Shown here: one piece after another, positions 36,394 through 44,888 of the stretch | How positions within the stretch are numbered: position 1 is the stretch's first letter | Layout of the letters: the number at the start of each line of letters is the position of its first letter | Source: UBA6770 sp965660875 | GTDB lineage: Bacteria; Bacteroidota; Bacteroidia; Flavobacteriales_G; Salibacteraceae | DNA length: 64,000 nt | NCBI GenBank assembly: GCA_965660875.1 | Contig: CBFIBQ010000003.1 | Location: 1-64,000 of the forward strand | Direction: 5' to 3' | Translations under genes and position numbers: made by a program | Notes under the pieces: model-generated | Database searches by the model: none | Told to the model about the DNA's origin: nothing | What the model saw: only the letters and a program-made list of their open reading frames with translations

Positions 36394-37506
36394 TTATTTT
36401 TTGAATTGTGGGTTAATTACCATTCCGTTATAGGCAGTGCTAAACACTTGCCCTAAAATCGTGGTATTACTGTCGATACCAGAAACAACTACTTCGTTTT
36501 CCCCAATAGAAAGTACGTTTACTTCTTGTAAAGCCAATGTACTGTCTGAAACTGTGTAGAGTTCATTTGTTCCAATCAATAAATTTCTAGGAATTCGAAT
36601 GGCATTTTCAAACCCACCAGCGTATATATTTCCATTCAGGTACATGCCTTCTTTCAATCTCTTCGATTGGATAGCTATGTATACTTTAAGCGTTTGGGTA
36701 GATTGGTCAATATGCTCGGAAATCCGCGCGACTTTGCCAAACCATTTGCCGGGAATATCTTCCGAAACTAAGCGTACCGAATCGCCCACCTTAATTTGTG
36801 CACCGTCGTTCATATTTACTGAAGCTTCCAGTTCATAGCTACCCGGCTCTATAAAGATCCCTAGTTTTTGACCTGCACGAACCATAGAGCCTGGCTGTAA
36901 ATTACCTTCTACTAAAACACCTGAAAATGGGGCTTTTAAATTGAATTTAGTAAGCTTTTCCTCTTGACTTTTTATACTATAAAATTGGTTGTTGACGTTT
37001 CTTGCTATCAAGAAGTTGGTAAATTTTTTGTCATCGCTTGTGGGTAATTCTGGCAGTGGTTTTTTGATGTCTATTCCTTCCGTATATGCCATCCAGATTC
37101 CGTATTCTTTAGGAAAGTCAAACTTAATATCGGAGGAAAGTTGAATCAAACTATTTACAAAGTTGGACTTAGCCGAAAGCAAATTCAAATGAAACTCCGT
37201 GCTGTCAATGCGCAACAGTCGCTGACCCTTTAAAAAAGACATACCCTCTTTAAAGGTAGTATTTGAACTGAGCACCGTACCCTGTACTTCAGCAAAAAGT
37301 TCTATTCTATTGTTGGCAACCAACTTTCCGGTTATCGCTATAGAATTTGAAACAAATCCATTACTGACTTTTCGCACCCAAACGGAAGGCACTCCGCCTG
37401 AAGGGTTTCTTTTAGGTGGCTCCGCTTGAGCACTCATGTACTTTTTTATGCCAACTCCTGCGGCAATTACCAGCGCACCAAGAACAATTGTTACTTTTCT
37501 GTTCAC
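36394..37506 (-). CDS. RND efflux periplasmic adaptor (HlyD/MFP family)
   Basis: Membrane-fusion protein linking the inner-membrane pump to the TolC channel. The 370-residue protein has an N-terminal membrane anchor (VTIVLGALVIAAGVGI), a lipoyl/barrel-sandwich domain (IELFAEVQGTVLSSNTTFKEGM and FNLKAPFSGVLVEGNLQPGSMV), a short helical hairpin, a beta-barrel (VGDSVRLVSEDIPGKWFG) and a membrane-proximal domain. The hairpin is short compared with AcrA. Its start overlaps the marR stop by four bases. Substrate is unassigned. Confidence 0.9.
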   Translation of the reverse strand: MNRKVTIVLGALVIAAGVGIKKYMSAQAEPPKRNPSGGVPSVWVRKVSNGFVSNSIAITGKLVANNRIELFAEVQGTVLSSNTTFKEGMSFLKGQRLLRIDSTEFHLNLLSAKSNFVNSLIQLSSDIKFDFPKEYGIWMAYTEGIDIKKPLPELPTSDDKKFTNFLIARNVNNQFYSIKSQEEKLTKFNLKAPFSGVLVEGNLQPGSMVRAGQKLGIFIEPGSYELEASVNMNDGAQIKVGDSVRLVSEDIPGKWFGKVARISEHIDQSTQTLKVYIAIQSKRLKEGMYLNGNIYAGGFENAIRIPRNLLIGTNELYTVSDSTLALQEVNVLSIGENEVVVSGIDSNTTILGQVFSTAYNGMVINPQFKK

Positions 37507-37970
37507 GATTTTTCTGTTTGAGAATTTGATAGAATTTCTTTTATTGAACGCAAATGTTGTTTGAGCGCTTTGGTCTCCTCTACTCCTAGTTCCTGTTCAA
37601 TTTCGGCAAGTTTTGACAAACCAATAGGGTAAAACTGTTCTCTAATTTTTAGTCCTTTTTTGGTTATGTAGAGTTTTTTTACACGCCGATCTTCTTTATC
37701 TGGTCGTTGCTCAACTAAGCCTTTTTTAACCAGTCCGTCAACTAAACGCGAAACCCCGGGTTTAACTTTGTTCATACCATCACAAATGTGTTGTTGTTTA
37801 ACACCATTATTATTGCTTATGAACATAAGGACACGCAGCTGCTCAAATGGAACATCAATTTGCGCATCAACTATTATACGCTGCATATGACTGACCAACG
37901 CATTAGTGGCTGTTGTAAGAAGATAGCCCAGATTATCGTTTATTTTAATCTTTTCCAATTTAGTTAACAC
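37503..37970 (-). CDS. MarR-family regulator of the efflux operon
   Basis: Winged-helix repressor of 155 residues, first gene of the pump operon. It has the MarR core: FEQLRVLMFISNNNGVKQQHICDGMNKVKPGVSRLVDGLVKKGLVEQRPDKEDRRVKKLYITKKG, with the DxRxxxxxLT-type wing (DRRVKKLYIT). Start is GTG at 37970; a promoter with TTG, 18 bases and TAGCTTTG lies upstream. A GTTAAC pair overlaps the start codon and may be its own operator. Regulation of the downstream pump in response to its substrate is inferred from position. Confidence 0.9.
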   Translation of the reverse strand: MLTKLEKIKINDNLGYLLTTATNALVSHMQRIIVDAQIDVPFEQLRVLMFISNNNGVKQQHICDGMNKVKPGVSRLVDGLVKKGLVEQRPDKEDRRVKKLYITKKGLKIREQFYPIGLSKLAEIEQELGVEETKALKQHLRSIKEILSNSQTEKS

Positions 37971-37976
37971 GTTAAC
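37963..37976. promoter_or_regulatory. Candidate MarR autoregulatory operator
   Basis: Two GTTAAC palindromes separated by AC, overlapping the marR GTG start codon and following the -7 box by a few bases. Suited to a winged-helix dimer; binding not proven. Confidence 0.4.
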
Positions 37977-37981
37977 GGTTG

Positions 37982-38010
37982 CAAAGCTAACTAAATATTA
38001 GATAAAACAA
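37982..38010 (-). promoter_or_regulatory. Promoter of the marR-RND operon
   Basis: On the minus strand, TTG at 38010-38008, an 18-base spacer and TAGCTTTG at 37989-37982 fit the Bacteroidota core promoter. The box ends 11 bases before the GTG start. Confidence 0.55.
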
Positions 38011-38041
38011 TTAGTTGCTATTTAAGTTGTGTTAAAACAAA

Positions 38042-38071
38042 AAACCGCAACTGACGATTGTCAATTGCGGT
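38042..38071 (-). terminator. Terminator of the EGF-like lipoprotein gene
   Basis: Stem AACCGCAA / TTGCGGTT extended by TGAC / GTCA beyond one mismatch, with a GATT loop. On the minus strand it is followed by a T-rich run. It lies 30 bases beyond the lipoprotein stop and separates it from marR. Confidence 0.8.
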
Positions 38072-38101
38072 TTCTTTATTCTTCTTATTCTTCTAAATGC
38101 T

Positions 38102-38620
38102 TTACCTTCTTGCGCTCGTCTCAAAGGTATATGTAACGCTAGAACCTCTGTCAGACTCAGTAATGCTACCAGACATACTGAAGCCGGTAGAACTGATAGA
38201 ACCAGAACCCGAAATCGAAACGCTATTAGTTGAGCCCGTATTACTAATTGAAACTACGTTAAACTCATCTTCAGTAGTAAGCCTACAACTAAATACACCC
38301 GTTGCATTGCTGGCAGTTGATTTTATGGTAAACTCAGTAACTGAACTTCCACTTCGCTCTAGAGTATAATCCGTATTAGAACCATCAATTTCAAGGCCAC
38401 CAACGGTAACATCAGTACTTCCATTGTATACTCCAACATAAGTAGAAAGTGCAACGGTTTCGCAGCGCTCGCCCTTATAAAACTCTTTGCAAGCACACAC
38501 GGCTTCATTATTCAATAAACTGCATGATGCATCATTTTGACAGTCTTTTTCTTTACACTTTTTGCATGAGCCCAACACCATGGTTGCAACAATCAGCAGC
38601 ATTAAATAAACCTTTCCCAT
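38102..38620 (-). CDS. Lipoprotein with an EGF-like cysteine motif
   Basis: Predicted 172-residue lipoprotein. Signal peptide MGKVYLMLLIVATMVLGSC gives lipidated Cys19. Immediately after, six cysteines in the spacing C-x4-C-x5-C-x8-C-x-C-x8-C, with a Gly before the last (FYKGERC), match an EGF-like fold, which is uncommon in bacteria. The remaining 110 residues are Ser/Thr/Gly-rich with strand-like segments (STYVGVYNGSTDVTVGGLEI, SISGSGSISSTGFSMSGSIT). Function unknown; a surface or cell-contact role is conceivable but not shown. Ends with its own terminator. Confidence 0.75.
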   Translation of the reverse strand: MGKVYLMLLIVATMVLGSCKKCKEKDCQNDASCSLLNNEAVCACKEFYKGERCETVALSTYVGVYNGSTDVTVGGLEIDGSNTDYTLERSGSSVTEFTIKSTASNATGVFSCRLTTEDEFNVVSISNTGSTNSVSISGSGSISSTGFSMSGSITESDRGSSVTYTFETSARR

Positions 38621-38735
38621 TTTTCCTTATTTATGAATTTTTCACAAAAATAACGTTTTAATTGTAGCAAAAAGATCACCCGGCACTTAGACTTAATCCT
38701 ATATTGAGGCGTAACAAATTGAAACTATTACACTT

Positions 38736-39944
38736 ATGAATACCAAAAAAATCACATTCACTAACCAAGAAAATCATAAAATAGCCGCGAGGCTAGAGTT
38801 ACCCTTGAATAAGCGAGCCAATCAATTTGCAATTTTTGCTCATTGCTTTACGTGCAACAAAAATTTAACAGCAGTGCGGGCAATTTCTCGAGCTTTAACA
38901 CAGCATGGCATTGGTGTATTGAGGATTGATTTTACAGGACTTGGCGAAAGCGAAGGTGATTTTTCTGAAACAAACTTCAGCTCCAACGTGCAGGATTTAA
39001 TTGACGCTCAGAGCTATTTAGCTGAACACTACAAAGCGGCTACACTTCTGGTTGGACACAGTTTAGGAGGCTCGGCCGCTTTGCTAGCAGCAGATATGTT
39101 AGATGCTATTGAAGCAATTGTTACCATTGGAGCACCTTCAGACCCAAATCATGTTACCCACTTATTTGCTGACAATTTACAAGATATAGAAGAACAGGGA
39201 AAAGCCACCGTTTCTATTGGGGGACGGTCTTTTGATATTCAGAAACAATTTTTAGCGGATATACAGTCGGTAAATCTACCTGAGCTGGTAAAATCTTTGA
39301 GAAAACCCTACCTCATTTTGCATGCGCCACTCGATAAAACTGTAGGTATTGAACACGCCTCCAACTTGTATAAATGGGCACATCACCCCAAGAGTTTTGT
39401 CAGTTTAGATGGCGCCGACCACCTCATTAGCAACAAAGAAGATGCCTTATATGTTGGTGAAGTAATCGGTTCCTGGTCAAAACGCTATTTGCCCAAAAAA
39501 GAAACTCAAATAGTTAATTCCAATTCACAAGTCCACGCGCAAGCAACCGATGAAAAGTTTACCACCAATATTTTAGCGGAAAATCATCACTTAACAGCTG
39601 ATGAGCCTGAAGATATGGGAGGTAATGCTTTTGGCCCTTCACCCTACGGTTTGGTCTCTAGTGGACTTGCCGCTTGCACAGTTATGACAATAAAAATGTA
39701 CGCCGAACGGAAAGGTTGGACGATTGATAATTTGGAGGTAGAGGTAAACCACAACAAACAACACAGCGAGGACTGCGAGAATTGCTCAGCTTCTTCAAGC
39801 AAGATTGACCATTTTGAACGCGTAGTAAAAATTGAAGGGGATTTGGATAAAAAACAACTGAGCAGGTTGATGGAAATAGCAAATAAATGTCCGGTGCACA
39901 AAACATTGACATCGAATGCCACTATTGAAACAAGTTTAAAATAA
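38736..39944 (+). CDS. Bifunctional alpha/beta-hydrolase / OsmC fusion protein
   Basis: Two-domain protein of 402 residues. Residues 1 to about 255 form an alpha/beta hydrolase: IFAHCFTCNKNL, the nucleophile elbow GHSLGGSAA near residue 111, and a late His in LDGADHLIS. Residues about 265-402 form an OsmC/Ohr-like peroxidase domain with two redox-type cysteines, in GLAACTVMTIKMYAERKGW and NKCPVHKTLT. This architecture is known across Bacteroidota and Proteobacteria. A role in handling organic peroxides or acyl esters is inferred from the domains. The order and full length suggest a functional fusion. No clear promoter box was found upstream. Confidence 0.9.
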   Translation: MNTKKITFTNQENHKIAARLELPLNKRANQFAIFAHCFTCNKNLTAVRAISRALTQHGIGVLRIDFTGLGESEGDFSETNFSSNVQDLIDAQSYLAEHYKAATLLVGHSLGGSAALLAADMLDAIEAIVTIGAPSDPNHVTHLFADNLQDIEEQGKATVSIGGRSFDIQKQFLADIQSVNLPELVKSLRKPYLILHAPLDKTVGIEHASNLYKWAHHPKSFVSLDGADHLISNKEDALYVGEVIGSWSKRYLPKKETQIVNSNSQVHAQATDEKFTTNILAENHHLTADEPEDMGGNAFGPSPYGLVSSGLAACTVMTIKMYAERKGWTIDNLEVEVNHNKQHSEDCENCSASSSKIDHFERVVKIEGDLDKKQLSRLMEIANKCPVHKTLTSNATIETSLK

Positions 39945-39951
39945 ATGCAGG

Positions 39952-39978
39952 TTGGCCTAAATAGCAATGATACCTTTG
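39952..39978 (+). promoter_or_regulatory. Promoter abutting the S4-domain gene
   Basis: TTG at 39952-39954, 16-base spacer, TACCTTTG at 39971-39978, same geometry as the pruA promoter. It ends 4 bases before the ATG at 39983, so the transcript should begin at or within the start codon. Confidence 0.6.
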
Positions 39979-39982
39979 CTTC

Positions 39983-40186
39983 ATGGAATTTGAATTAACT
40001 ACCGAATACATTGAATTAAACAAGCTCTTGAAATTATTGGGCTGGGTAGAGTCTGGAGGTGTAGCTAGCCTAGTAATTACAGAAGGAGAGGTGTTGGTTA
40101 ATGGGGTTATAGATACACGAAAAAGAAAAAAGTTACGCACTGGTGAGGTGGTTGAATTCAACGGGAATAAAGTAAGAATTAAATAG
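39983..40186 (+). CDS. Small S4-domain RNA-binding protein
   Basis: Single-domain protein of 67 residues in the YbcJ/YaaA-like S4 family. The S4 core reads IELNKLLKLLGWVESGGVASLVITEGEVLVNG, then TRKRKKLRTGEVVEFNGNKVRI, the pattern that binds structured RNA such as rRNA. No other domain is present. The start is clear because the preceding bases form a promoter box; the messenger may be leaderless. Possible ribosome- or tRNA-related role is inference. Confidence 0.85.
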   Translation: MEFELTTEYIELNKLLKLLGWVESGGVASLVITEGEVLVNGVIDTRKRKKLRTGEVVEFNGNKVRIK

Positions 40187-40193
40187 AATTGCA

Positions 40194-40310
40194 ATGCGGG
40201 ATATATCTATTATTTCTGTTTTTGGCGAAAAGAAAAACAACTGTTCGGTACTGCTTTTTTCACAAATAAATAATGCAAAAGAATTTTCCTTAAAGCTTCC
40301 ATACTGTTGA
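40194..40310 (+). CDS. Doubtful 38-aa ORF between S4 and acyltransferase genes
   Basis: ATG at 40194 opens 38 codons beginning MRDISIISVFGEKKNN, ending eight codons after NAKEF at a TGA, and fills most of the gap to the acyltransferase GTG start. No family recognised, no signal peptide. The ORF starts 7 bases after the S4 stop, so it could be translated as part of that transcript, but chance is just as likely. Confidence 0.2.
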   Translation: MRDISIISVFGEKKNNCSVLLFSQINNAKEFSLKLPYC

Positions 40311-40320
40311 TTCAATCTCT

Positions 40321-41232
40321 GTGAAAATATTTAGCGCTTTGTTTTATTACGGTTTGGTTATTCCTTTTAGTAGCCTACCCTACCGTGTTCTATATTTCAT
40401 TTCCGATTTCATGTATGTACTTATCTACTACGTGATTGGTTATCGCAAGAAAGTGGTAATGAAAAACCTCCGCAATTCATTTCCCATCAACTCAAAAATT
40501 GAGAACAAACGAATTGCGCGAAAATTCTACCGCCAATTTTGTGATACACTTATTGAAGGGGTAAAAGGTCTGACAATGAGTCGTGAGGCAATTCACGAGC
40601 GTATGTATAACCGTAACCCTGAAATTTTAAATAAATATTTCGACCAAGGCAAATCCGTGATTATTACTACCGGACATTATTACAGCTGGGAATGGTGGTT
40701 TTTGGGAATTGACATGCCGGTTCGGCACAAAATAGTACTGATATACAAGGAGTTGAGCAATTCGTATTTAGAAGAAAAGCTGAAATACATTCGATCGTCA
40801 TTTGGAGTTACACCCTTACCTTTTCAAAACGTGCGAGACTTTTTTAAAGAGCAAGAAAACGGAACTTTCGGTTATATTTTTGGTAGTGATCAAGCACCTC
40901 ACAAAGCAAATAAGGCCTATTGGATGTGGTTTTTGAATCAAGAAACACCAGTAGCTTTCGGTGCTGAGAAGTTTGCGGTGGAAAAAGACATCCCTGTTGT
41001 ATTTTGCAGAATAAACAAGATTCGGCGTGGGTTTTACGAATTTGAATACGTGGATGTTGAATCGAACCCAACTACAACCAATTACGGTGAAATAACAACT
41101 AAATACACCAAGCTACTAGAAGAAACGATTGCTAACGACCCAATTGGTTGGCTGTGGACGCACAAACGCTGGAAACGCGAAAAACCAAAAGGAATGAAGG
41201 TATATGGTCGCCCAGCAGCTGAACAGCACTAG
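40321..41232 (+). CDS. Lysophospholipid/lipid A acyltransferase (LpxL/HtrB family)
   Basis: Membrane-associated acyltransferase of 303 residues that adds an acyl chain to lipid A or a related lipid. The N-terminal segment is hydrophobic (ALFYYGLVIPFSSLPYRVLYFISDF). The catalytic HX4E motif appears as TGHYYSWEWW near residue 118. Further family features are the GYIFGSDQAPHKANKAYWMWFLNQETPV region and the tail PIGWLWTHKRWKREKP. The start is GTG at 40321, as no ATG precedes the N-terminal helix. Its acyl donor and acceptor are unknown. Confidence 0.9.
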   Translation: MKIFSALFYYGLVIPFSSLPYRVLYFISDFMYVLIYYVIGYRKKVVMKNLRNSFPINSKIENKRIARKFYRQFCDTLIEGVKGLTMSREAIHERMYNRNPEILNKYFDQGKSVIITTGHYYSWEWWFLGIDMPVRHKIVLIYKELSNSYLEEKLKYIRSSFGVTPLPFQNVRDFFKEQENGTFGYIFGSDQAPHKANKAYWMWFLNQETPVAFGAEKFAVEKDIPVVFCRINKIRRGFYEFEYVDVESNPTTTNYGEITTKYTKLLEETIANDPIGWLWTHKRWKREKPKGMKVYGRPAAEQH

Positions 41233-41326
41233 GCTTTTATTTTAAATAACGCATTTGAGGCTAAGCCAGTCCCGCTTAATGGGTAAAACATTAGTATTTT
41301 TAGAGGATTCTTTAAAATAAGGTGAT

Positions 41327-41929
41327 ATGACTATTCTGAGTAAGGTAAAATGGATTTTGGGGATTTCTGTAGTGTTCTTTTTGATTTTAGCCACCAACTT
41401 AATCGACAAAGAGAATTTCAATAAAGCCAATAGAGCTACAACCTCACTCTACGAGGATCGGCTAGTAGCAAAAGGAATTCTATTAGACATCACCTTCCTA
41501 CTTCACGAAAAAGAAGTCGCCTATTTTAAGAACGACAGCGCGTTTTTACAAACTCAGCTTGAGCCAATGAATGCGTCAATAAATGAGCTAATTTCTGCAT
41601 TTGAAAAAACATCTATGATTGGTGCTGAAAATCGCACCTTTATGGAACTACGCAAAAACATCAGCTCTTTAGAAAAAATAGAAAACTCCATCAGCAGCTA
41701 CGATTCAAAAAGTGGAGAACGAATGTTGAACCAGTTGGAACTTGCACTGCAAAACATTAAGCGATTGACGGCGATTCAAACACAAGAAGGGAAAAGACAA
41801 GTATCCCATGCAAAAAAAGCATTTGACTCTGTAAAACTCTATACAACAATAGAAATTTATATGCTACTGGCATTAGCTATTATAGCGCAGTTTATTGTTA
41901 TTTACAGCGCCAAAAAAACAACGAATTAG
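41327..41929 (+). CDS. Orphan four-helix-bundle (4HB_MCP-like) membrane sensor
   Basis: Two-pass membrane protein of 200 residues: helix 1 (WILGISVVFFLILATNL), a long helical extracytoplasmic region of about 140 residues, and helix 2 near the end (IYMLLALAIIAQFIVIYSA). The helical region resembles the 4HB ligand-binding module of chemoreceptors (LYEDRLVAKGILLDITFLLHEKEVAYFKND). However, the protein stops directly after the second helix (KKTTN), without HAMP, kinase or methyl-accepting domains. It may sense a ligand and act through a partner, or be a degenerate receptor. No partner is adjacent; the next gene is convergent. Confidence 0.7.
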   Translation: MTILSKVKWILGISVVFFLILATNLIDKENFNKANRATTSLYEDRLVAKGILLDITFLLHEKEVAYFKNDSAFLQTQLEPMNASINELISAFEKTSMIGAENRTFMELRKNISSLEKIENSISSYDSKSGERMLNQLELALQNIKRLTAIQTQEGKRQVSHAKKAFDSVKLYTTIEIYMLLALAIIAQFIVIYSAKKTTN

Positions 41930-41930
41930 T

Positions 41931-42443
41931 TTATTTTATTCGAATACCTTTAGTTGTAAAGGACAAGCCTTTTGGACCAAGTGTAGAGAACATAATCCCT
42001 TCAAATAATGGCTCGTCGGTATCTTTTTTACCTCGCCATGAGAACATAAAACTAGACCCCGTTCCTCCAGCTATATCGTTCTCGTCAATAACGATTTCAG
42101 TAGATTCAAGCGGCCCCAGATAAATGGGAAAGTCCAGATACTCGTGTATCATTTTTCCCTTTGTATTATAATAAGATGCCTTAGTTATGTATACCGTATC
42201 GGTTGAACTGACGTTTCTGAGACTCACTAAAACAGTCAAGTCGAAACTGATGTATTCATTGCGGGTGTAAATCTGCGAATATGTAGAAAGATAGGTTTCC
42301 CCTTTTATAAGGCTATCGAAGGCATTTGAATGCACCTTTCTGTCCGTCCAATCTTTATGTATAAATGGAACCTTAGGCTGTGGTGGCTCGCAGCCCACCA
42401 AGTAAATCAAACTAGCAATTAAGAAAAAGTACTTCATATTCAT
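41931..42443 (-). CDS. DUF3124-type lipoprotein
   Basis: Predicted 170-residue lipoprotein (MNMKYFFLIASLIYLVGC, lipobox VGC). The soluble body matches the DUF3124 pattern: VHSNAFDSLIKGETYLSTYSQIYTR, FDLTVLVSLRNVSSTDTVYIT, LGPLESTEIVIDENDIAGGTGSSFMFSWRG. Function unknown. It is convergent with the 4HB protein, the stops 1 base apart, so there is no terminator space between them. Confidence 0.75.
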   Translation of the reverse strand: MNMKYFFLIASLIYLVGCEPPQPKVPFIHKDWTDRKVHSNAFDSLIKGETYLSTYSQIYTRNEYISFDLTVLVSLRNVSSTDTVYITKASYYNTKGKMIHEYLDFPIYLGPLESTEIVIDENDIAGGTGSSFMFSWRGKKDTDEPLFEGIMFSTLGPKGLSFTTKGIRIK

Positions 42444-42610
42444 GAGGGTTTACATTATTGATTCTACAATATCTGCATTTCTGCAACTTTAGCGAAGCCT
42501 TATAGGCTTTTTTAAGGTTTTGTAAATACCTAACTATAAACAGTACATAGAAATAAAATAAGCTCGTTTATCCGCACTAAAGACTGATTCCGTCCTTTAA
42601 CCGACAGTAA

Positions 42611-43219
42611 CTATACAATCAAAAAAATAGCCAAGGTAATGAGTATAAAAACTTTGGTCCATTTAGTAATCTTCCAGAACCGTTCACTGTTTAGGTATTG
42701 GGTTAACCGACCTGCTAATACAGCAATCAAACTAAATATGAGCAGCGCTTGGACGATAAAAACAATCCCTAAAAAAACAAACTGAAGGGCAATTGGCCAA
42801 CCGCCCTCTACCACAAATTGGGGTAAAAACGCAACAAAAAACAAGGTAACTTTAGGGTTCAAAACATTCATAAAAAAGCCCGTTTTGACCAATTGAACTC
42901 CACTAACTTTCAGTTCTTTCTCATTTGATTGTAGCGGCTTTTCTTTAGTAGCCGAATAGGCCAAGTAGAGCATATAAGCAGCACCCAAGTACAAAATAAT
43001 ATTGAAAGCAAATTCCGATTGTTTCAAAACAATGGAAAGGCCTGTAGCGGCAATGGCCGTATGGACAAATACGCCAGATACCAAACCCAAAGCAATCAAA
43101 AAGCCCGTTAACTTGCCCCGTGTAATACTCTGAGTAAGTACAAAAATATTGTCTGGCCCCGGCATAATGGTGAGTAAAACCGCTGCCGTCAGAAAAGAAA
43201 GTAGTACACTAAACTCCAC
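42611..43219 (-). CDS. LysE/RhtB-family amino-acid exporter
   Basis: Polytopic exporter of 202 residues. It has six hydrophobic segments and the family N-terminus: FLTAAVLLTIMPGPDNIFVLTQSITRGKLTGFLIALGL (MPGPD motif). The middle has GVQLVKTGFFMNVLNPKVTLFFVAFLPQFV. This matches LysE-type translocators of amino acids or homoserine lactones. It is probably monocistronic. Its substrate cannot be read from the sequence. Confidence 0.92.
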   Translation of the reverse strand: MEFSVLLSFLTAAVLLTIMPGPDNIFVLTQSITRGKLTGFLIALGLVSGVFVHTAIAATGLSIVLKQSEFAFNIILYLGAAYMLYLAYSATKEKPLQSNEKELKVSGVQLVKTGFFMNVLNPKVTLFFVAFLPQFVVEGGWPIALQFVFLGIVFIVQALLIFSLIAVLAGRLTQYLNSERFWKITKWTKVFILITLAIFLIV

Positions 43220-43262
43220 GTTACTTTTATTTGAAACGCGAATCTATAACAATATCAAAGTG

Positions 43263-44888
43263 CTATTCCACTACTAGTTTTTGATGAATTGTTTGACCGT
43301 TTGCAATTACCGTGATTAGATATACGCCACCGTCTCCAATTCCTCTTACCTTTTGCGTATGAATAAGCTTACCATGGCTGCCCATTGAGTTTTCTATCGT
43401 CTGATTAACCAAAACTTTGCCCAATTGATCAGATATTATTATTTGTGCTTCGTCTCCCGTTAAATTGTCAAATTCAAAGTTTACCCGATCTTTCGCTGGG
43501 TTTGGATAAATCTCATAACTCAATAGCCCCTCACTCAACTCGTTTAATTGATGATTTGAAGTAGCTTCTCCTCTAGTTAAAAGCACTTTGTAAATAGTTG
43601 CACTGGCAGAACTTTGCGTCCCGTTATTGCTAAAAAAGATATTTGGTGCAGAACTGTTAATACCTCCATAGATGTACCCAATAAGTACGTTATCGTCTTG
43701 AATCTCGTCAAGTTTCAACACTCCATTATTGTAAGCTGGAATATCCAGTACATGAATAAATTCTGCCCCAGCACCCATTAACCCAGGCAGACTATCGGGC
43801 AATTTGTATTCTTTCATGTCACCTGTAGCATCACGCGTAACTCGGGCTATTGTACTTACAAATGGGACATTTTCATCCTGAACCAGCACTCCATTGTTGT
43901 CATAATACTGTGCAATTCCACCAAAAAACACCGAGTGCATTTCATTGTCATTTGCTGAATATAAGGGTATCACTGGGCAATGGTAATGATTGTAATACTG
44001 TTTAAAATTAGGTTGTACGTTGTAGCCTGAAGAATCTACCATTACCGCAGTCAAAAATGGCAAATCTGCATCGGGTCTAAATACTCCTGAGAACATGGTA
44101 ATGCCTTCACTGCCATCTGGCAAAATCTGAGCCTCAGCATTATAATCTCTTCTGTGCAACTCTGTCGCGTCTTGATACGATTTAATGTGATTTACAGATA
44201 CTGCACCCCCAGAATGATCTAAAGTAAATACATGCACTGCATCGGTATACTCCTGAATAAACCCGGGCCCATGGTTTGGCCCCATTGGATTGTATCTTCC
44301 CATGAATTTTTGGCCACCCATTAGATAAAACCTATCCTCAATCTTTTTTAATCGACCCCCAGTAACCTGAAATTTAGTGTCTTGAACCTGCTCAAAGTAT
44401 GGAGTAAGACTCTTTCCATTCACGATGGCATTCACTACACTATCAATTTCTATTGCCGTTAAATTATCAAAGGTTTTGTGATCTTGCGCTACTGCGCTAT
44501 ATCCATAACCTCCAATGCAATAGAGGTAACCATTATCTTGATAAAACTCCATATTGGTAGAGCGAAGCTGCTCACTAATGGCAACAGATAGTCCTGTAAA
44601 ACTTGATTTCCACGTTTTTTTTGAAACTGGATCAACTACAATTAGCTGATCGTTATGACCTGCTAAGTCAAACGAAGCCCAAGGTTGCCTTCTATGCAGT
44701 CCATCCAGTCTTCCGCCAACAATTAACCATTTACCATCTGAGGATTGGCCGAATGCATAGGACTGTAACCCGCCCAATTGAGCGATTTCCAATTTTTCCA
44801 ATTTAATAGAAAATGGAACTTCTTGAGCGAAGGTTAATTGCCCAATAAAGAGCGCCGAAATGATGGAAATAAAAATTTTATTCTTCAT
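43263..44888 (-). CDS. Secreted Kelch-like protein with T9SS sorting domain
   Basis: Exported 541-residue protein. A signal peptide (MKNKIFISIISALFIGQLTFAQ) is followed by repeated propeller-like blades containing G-G-R/Y turns: SDGKWLIVGGRLDGLHRR, YLYCIGGYGYSAVAQDH, RFYLMGGQKFMGRYNPMGPNHGPG, SVFFGGIAQYYDN, IGYIYGGINSS. These resemble Kelch/galactose-oxidase blades. The C-terminal T9SS domain has YEIYPNPAKDRVNFEFDNLTG and ends VYLITVIANGQTIHQKLVVE. It has its own leader with unusual direct and inverted repeats upstream. Substrate or binding partner unknown. Confidence 0.82.
   Translation of the reverse strand: MKNKIFISIISALFIGQLTFAQEVPFSIKLEKLEIAQLGGLQSYAFGQSSDGKWLIVGGRLDGLHRRQPWASFDLAGHNDQLIVVDPVSKKTWKSSFTGLSVAISEQLRSTNMEFYQDNGYLYCIGGYGYSAVAQDHKTFDNLTAIEIDSVVNAIVNGKSLTPYFEQVQDTKFQVTGGRLKKIEDRFYLMGGQKFMGRYNPMGPNHGPGFIQEYTDAVHVFTLDHSGGAVSVNHIKSYQDATELHRRDYNAEAQILPDGSEGITMFSGVFRPDADLPFLTAVMVDSSGYNVQPNFKQYYNHYHCPVIPLYSANDNEMHSVFFGGIAQYYDNNGVLVQDENVPFVSTIARVTRDATGDMKEYKLPDSLPGLMGAGAEFIHVLDIPAYNNGVLKLDEIQDDNVLIGYIYGGINSSAPNIFFSNNGTQSSASATIYKVLLTRGEATSNHQLNELSEGLLSYEIYPNPAKDRVNFEFDNLTGDEAQIIISDQLGKVLVNQTIENSMGSHGKLIHTQKVRGIGDGGVYLITVIANGQTIHQKLVVE

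Noticed and set aside
40194..40310. 38-codon ORF as an established gene
   Set aside because: No family match, weak features; kept only as a low-confidence entry.
42495..42514. AAGCC/GGCTT hairpin followed by T-run on the plus strand
   Set aside because: No plus-strand gene ends here, and the 5-pair stem is too weak to call a terminator.
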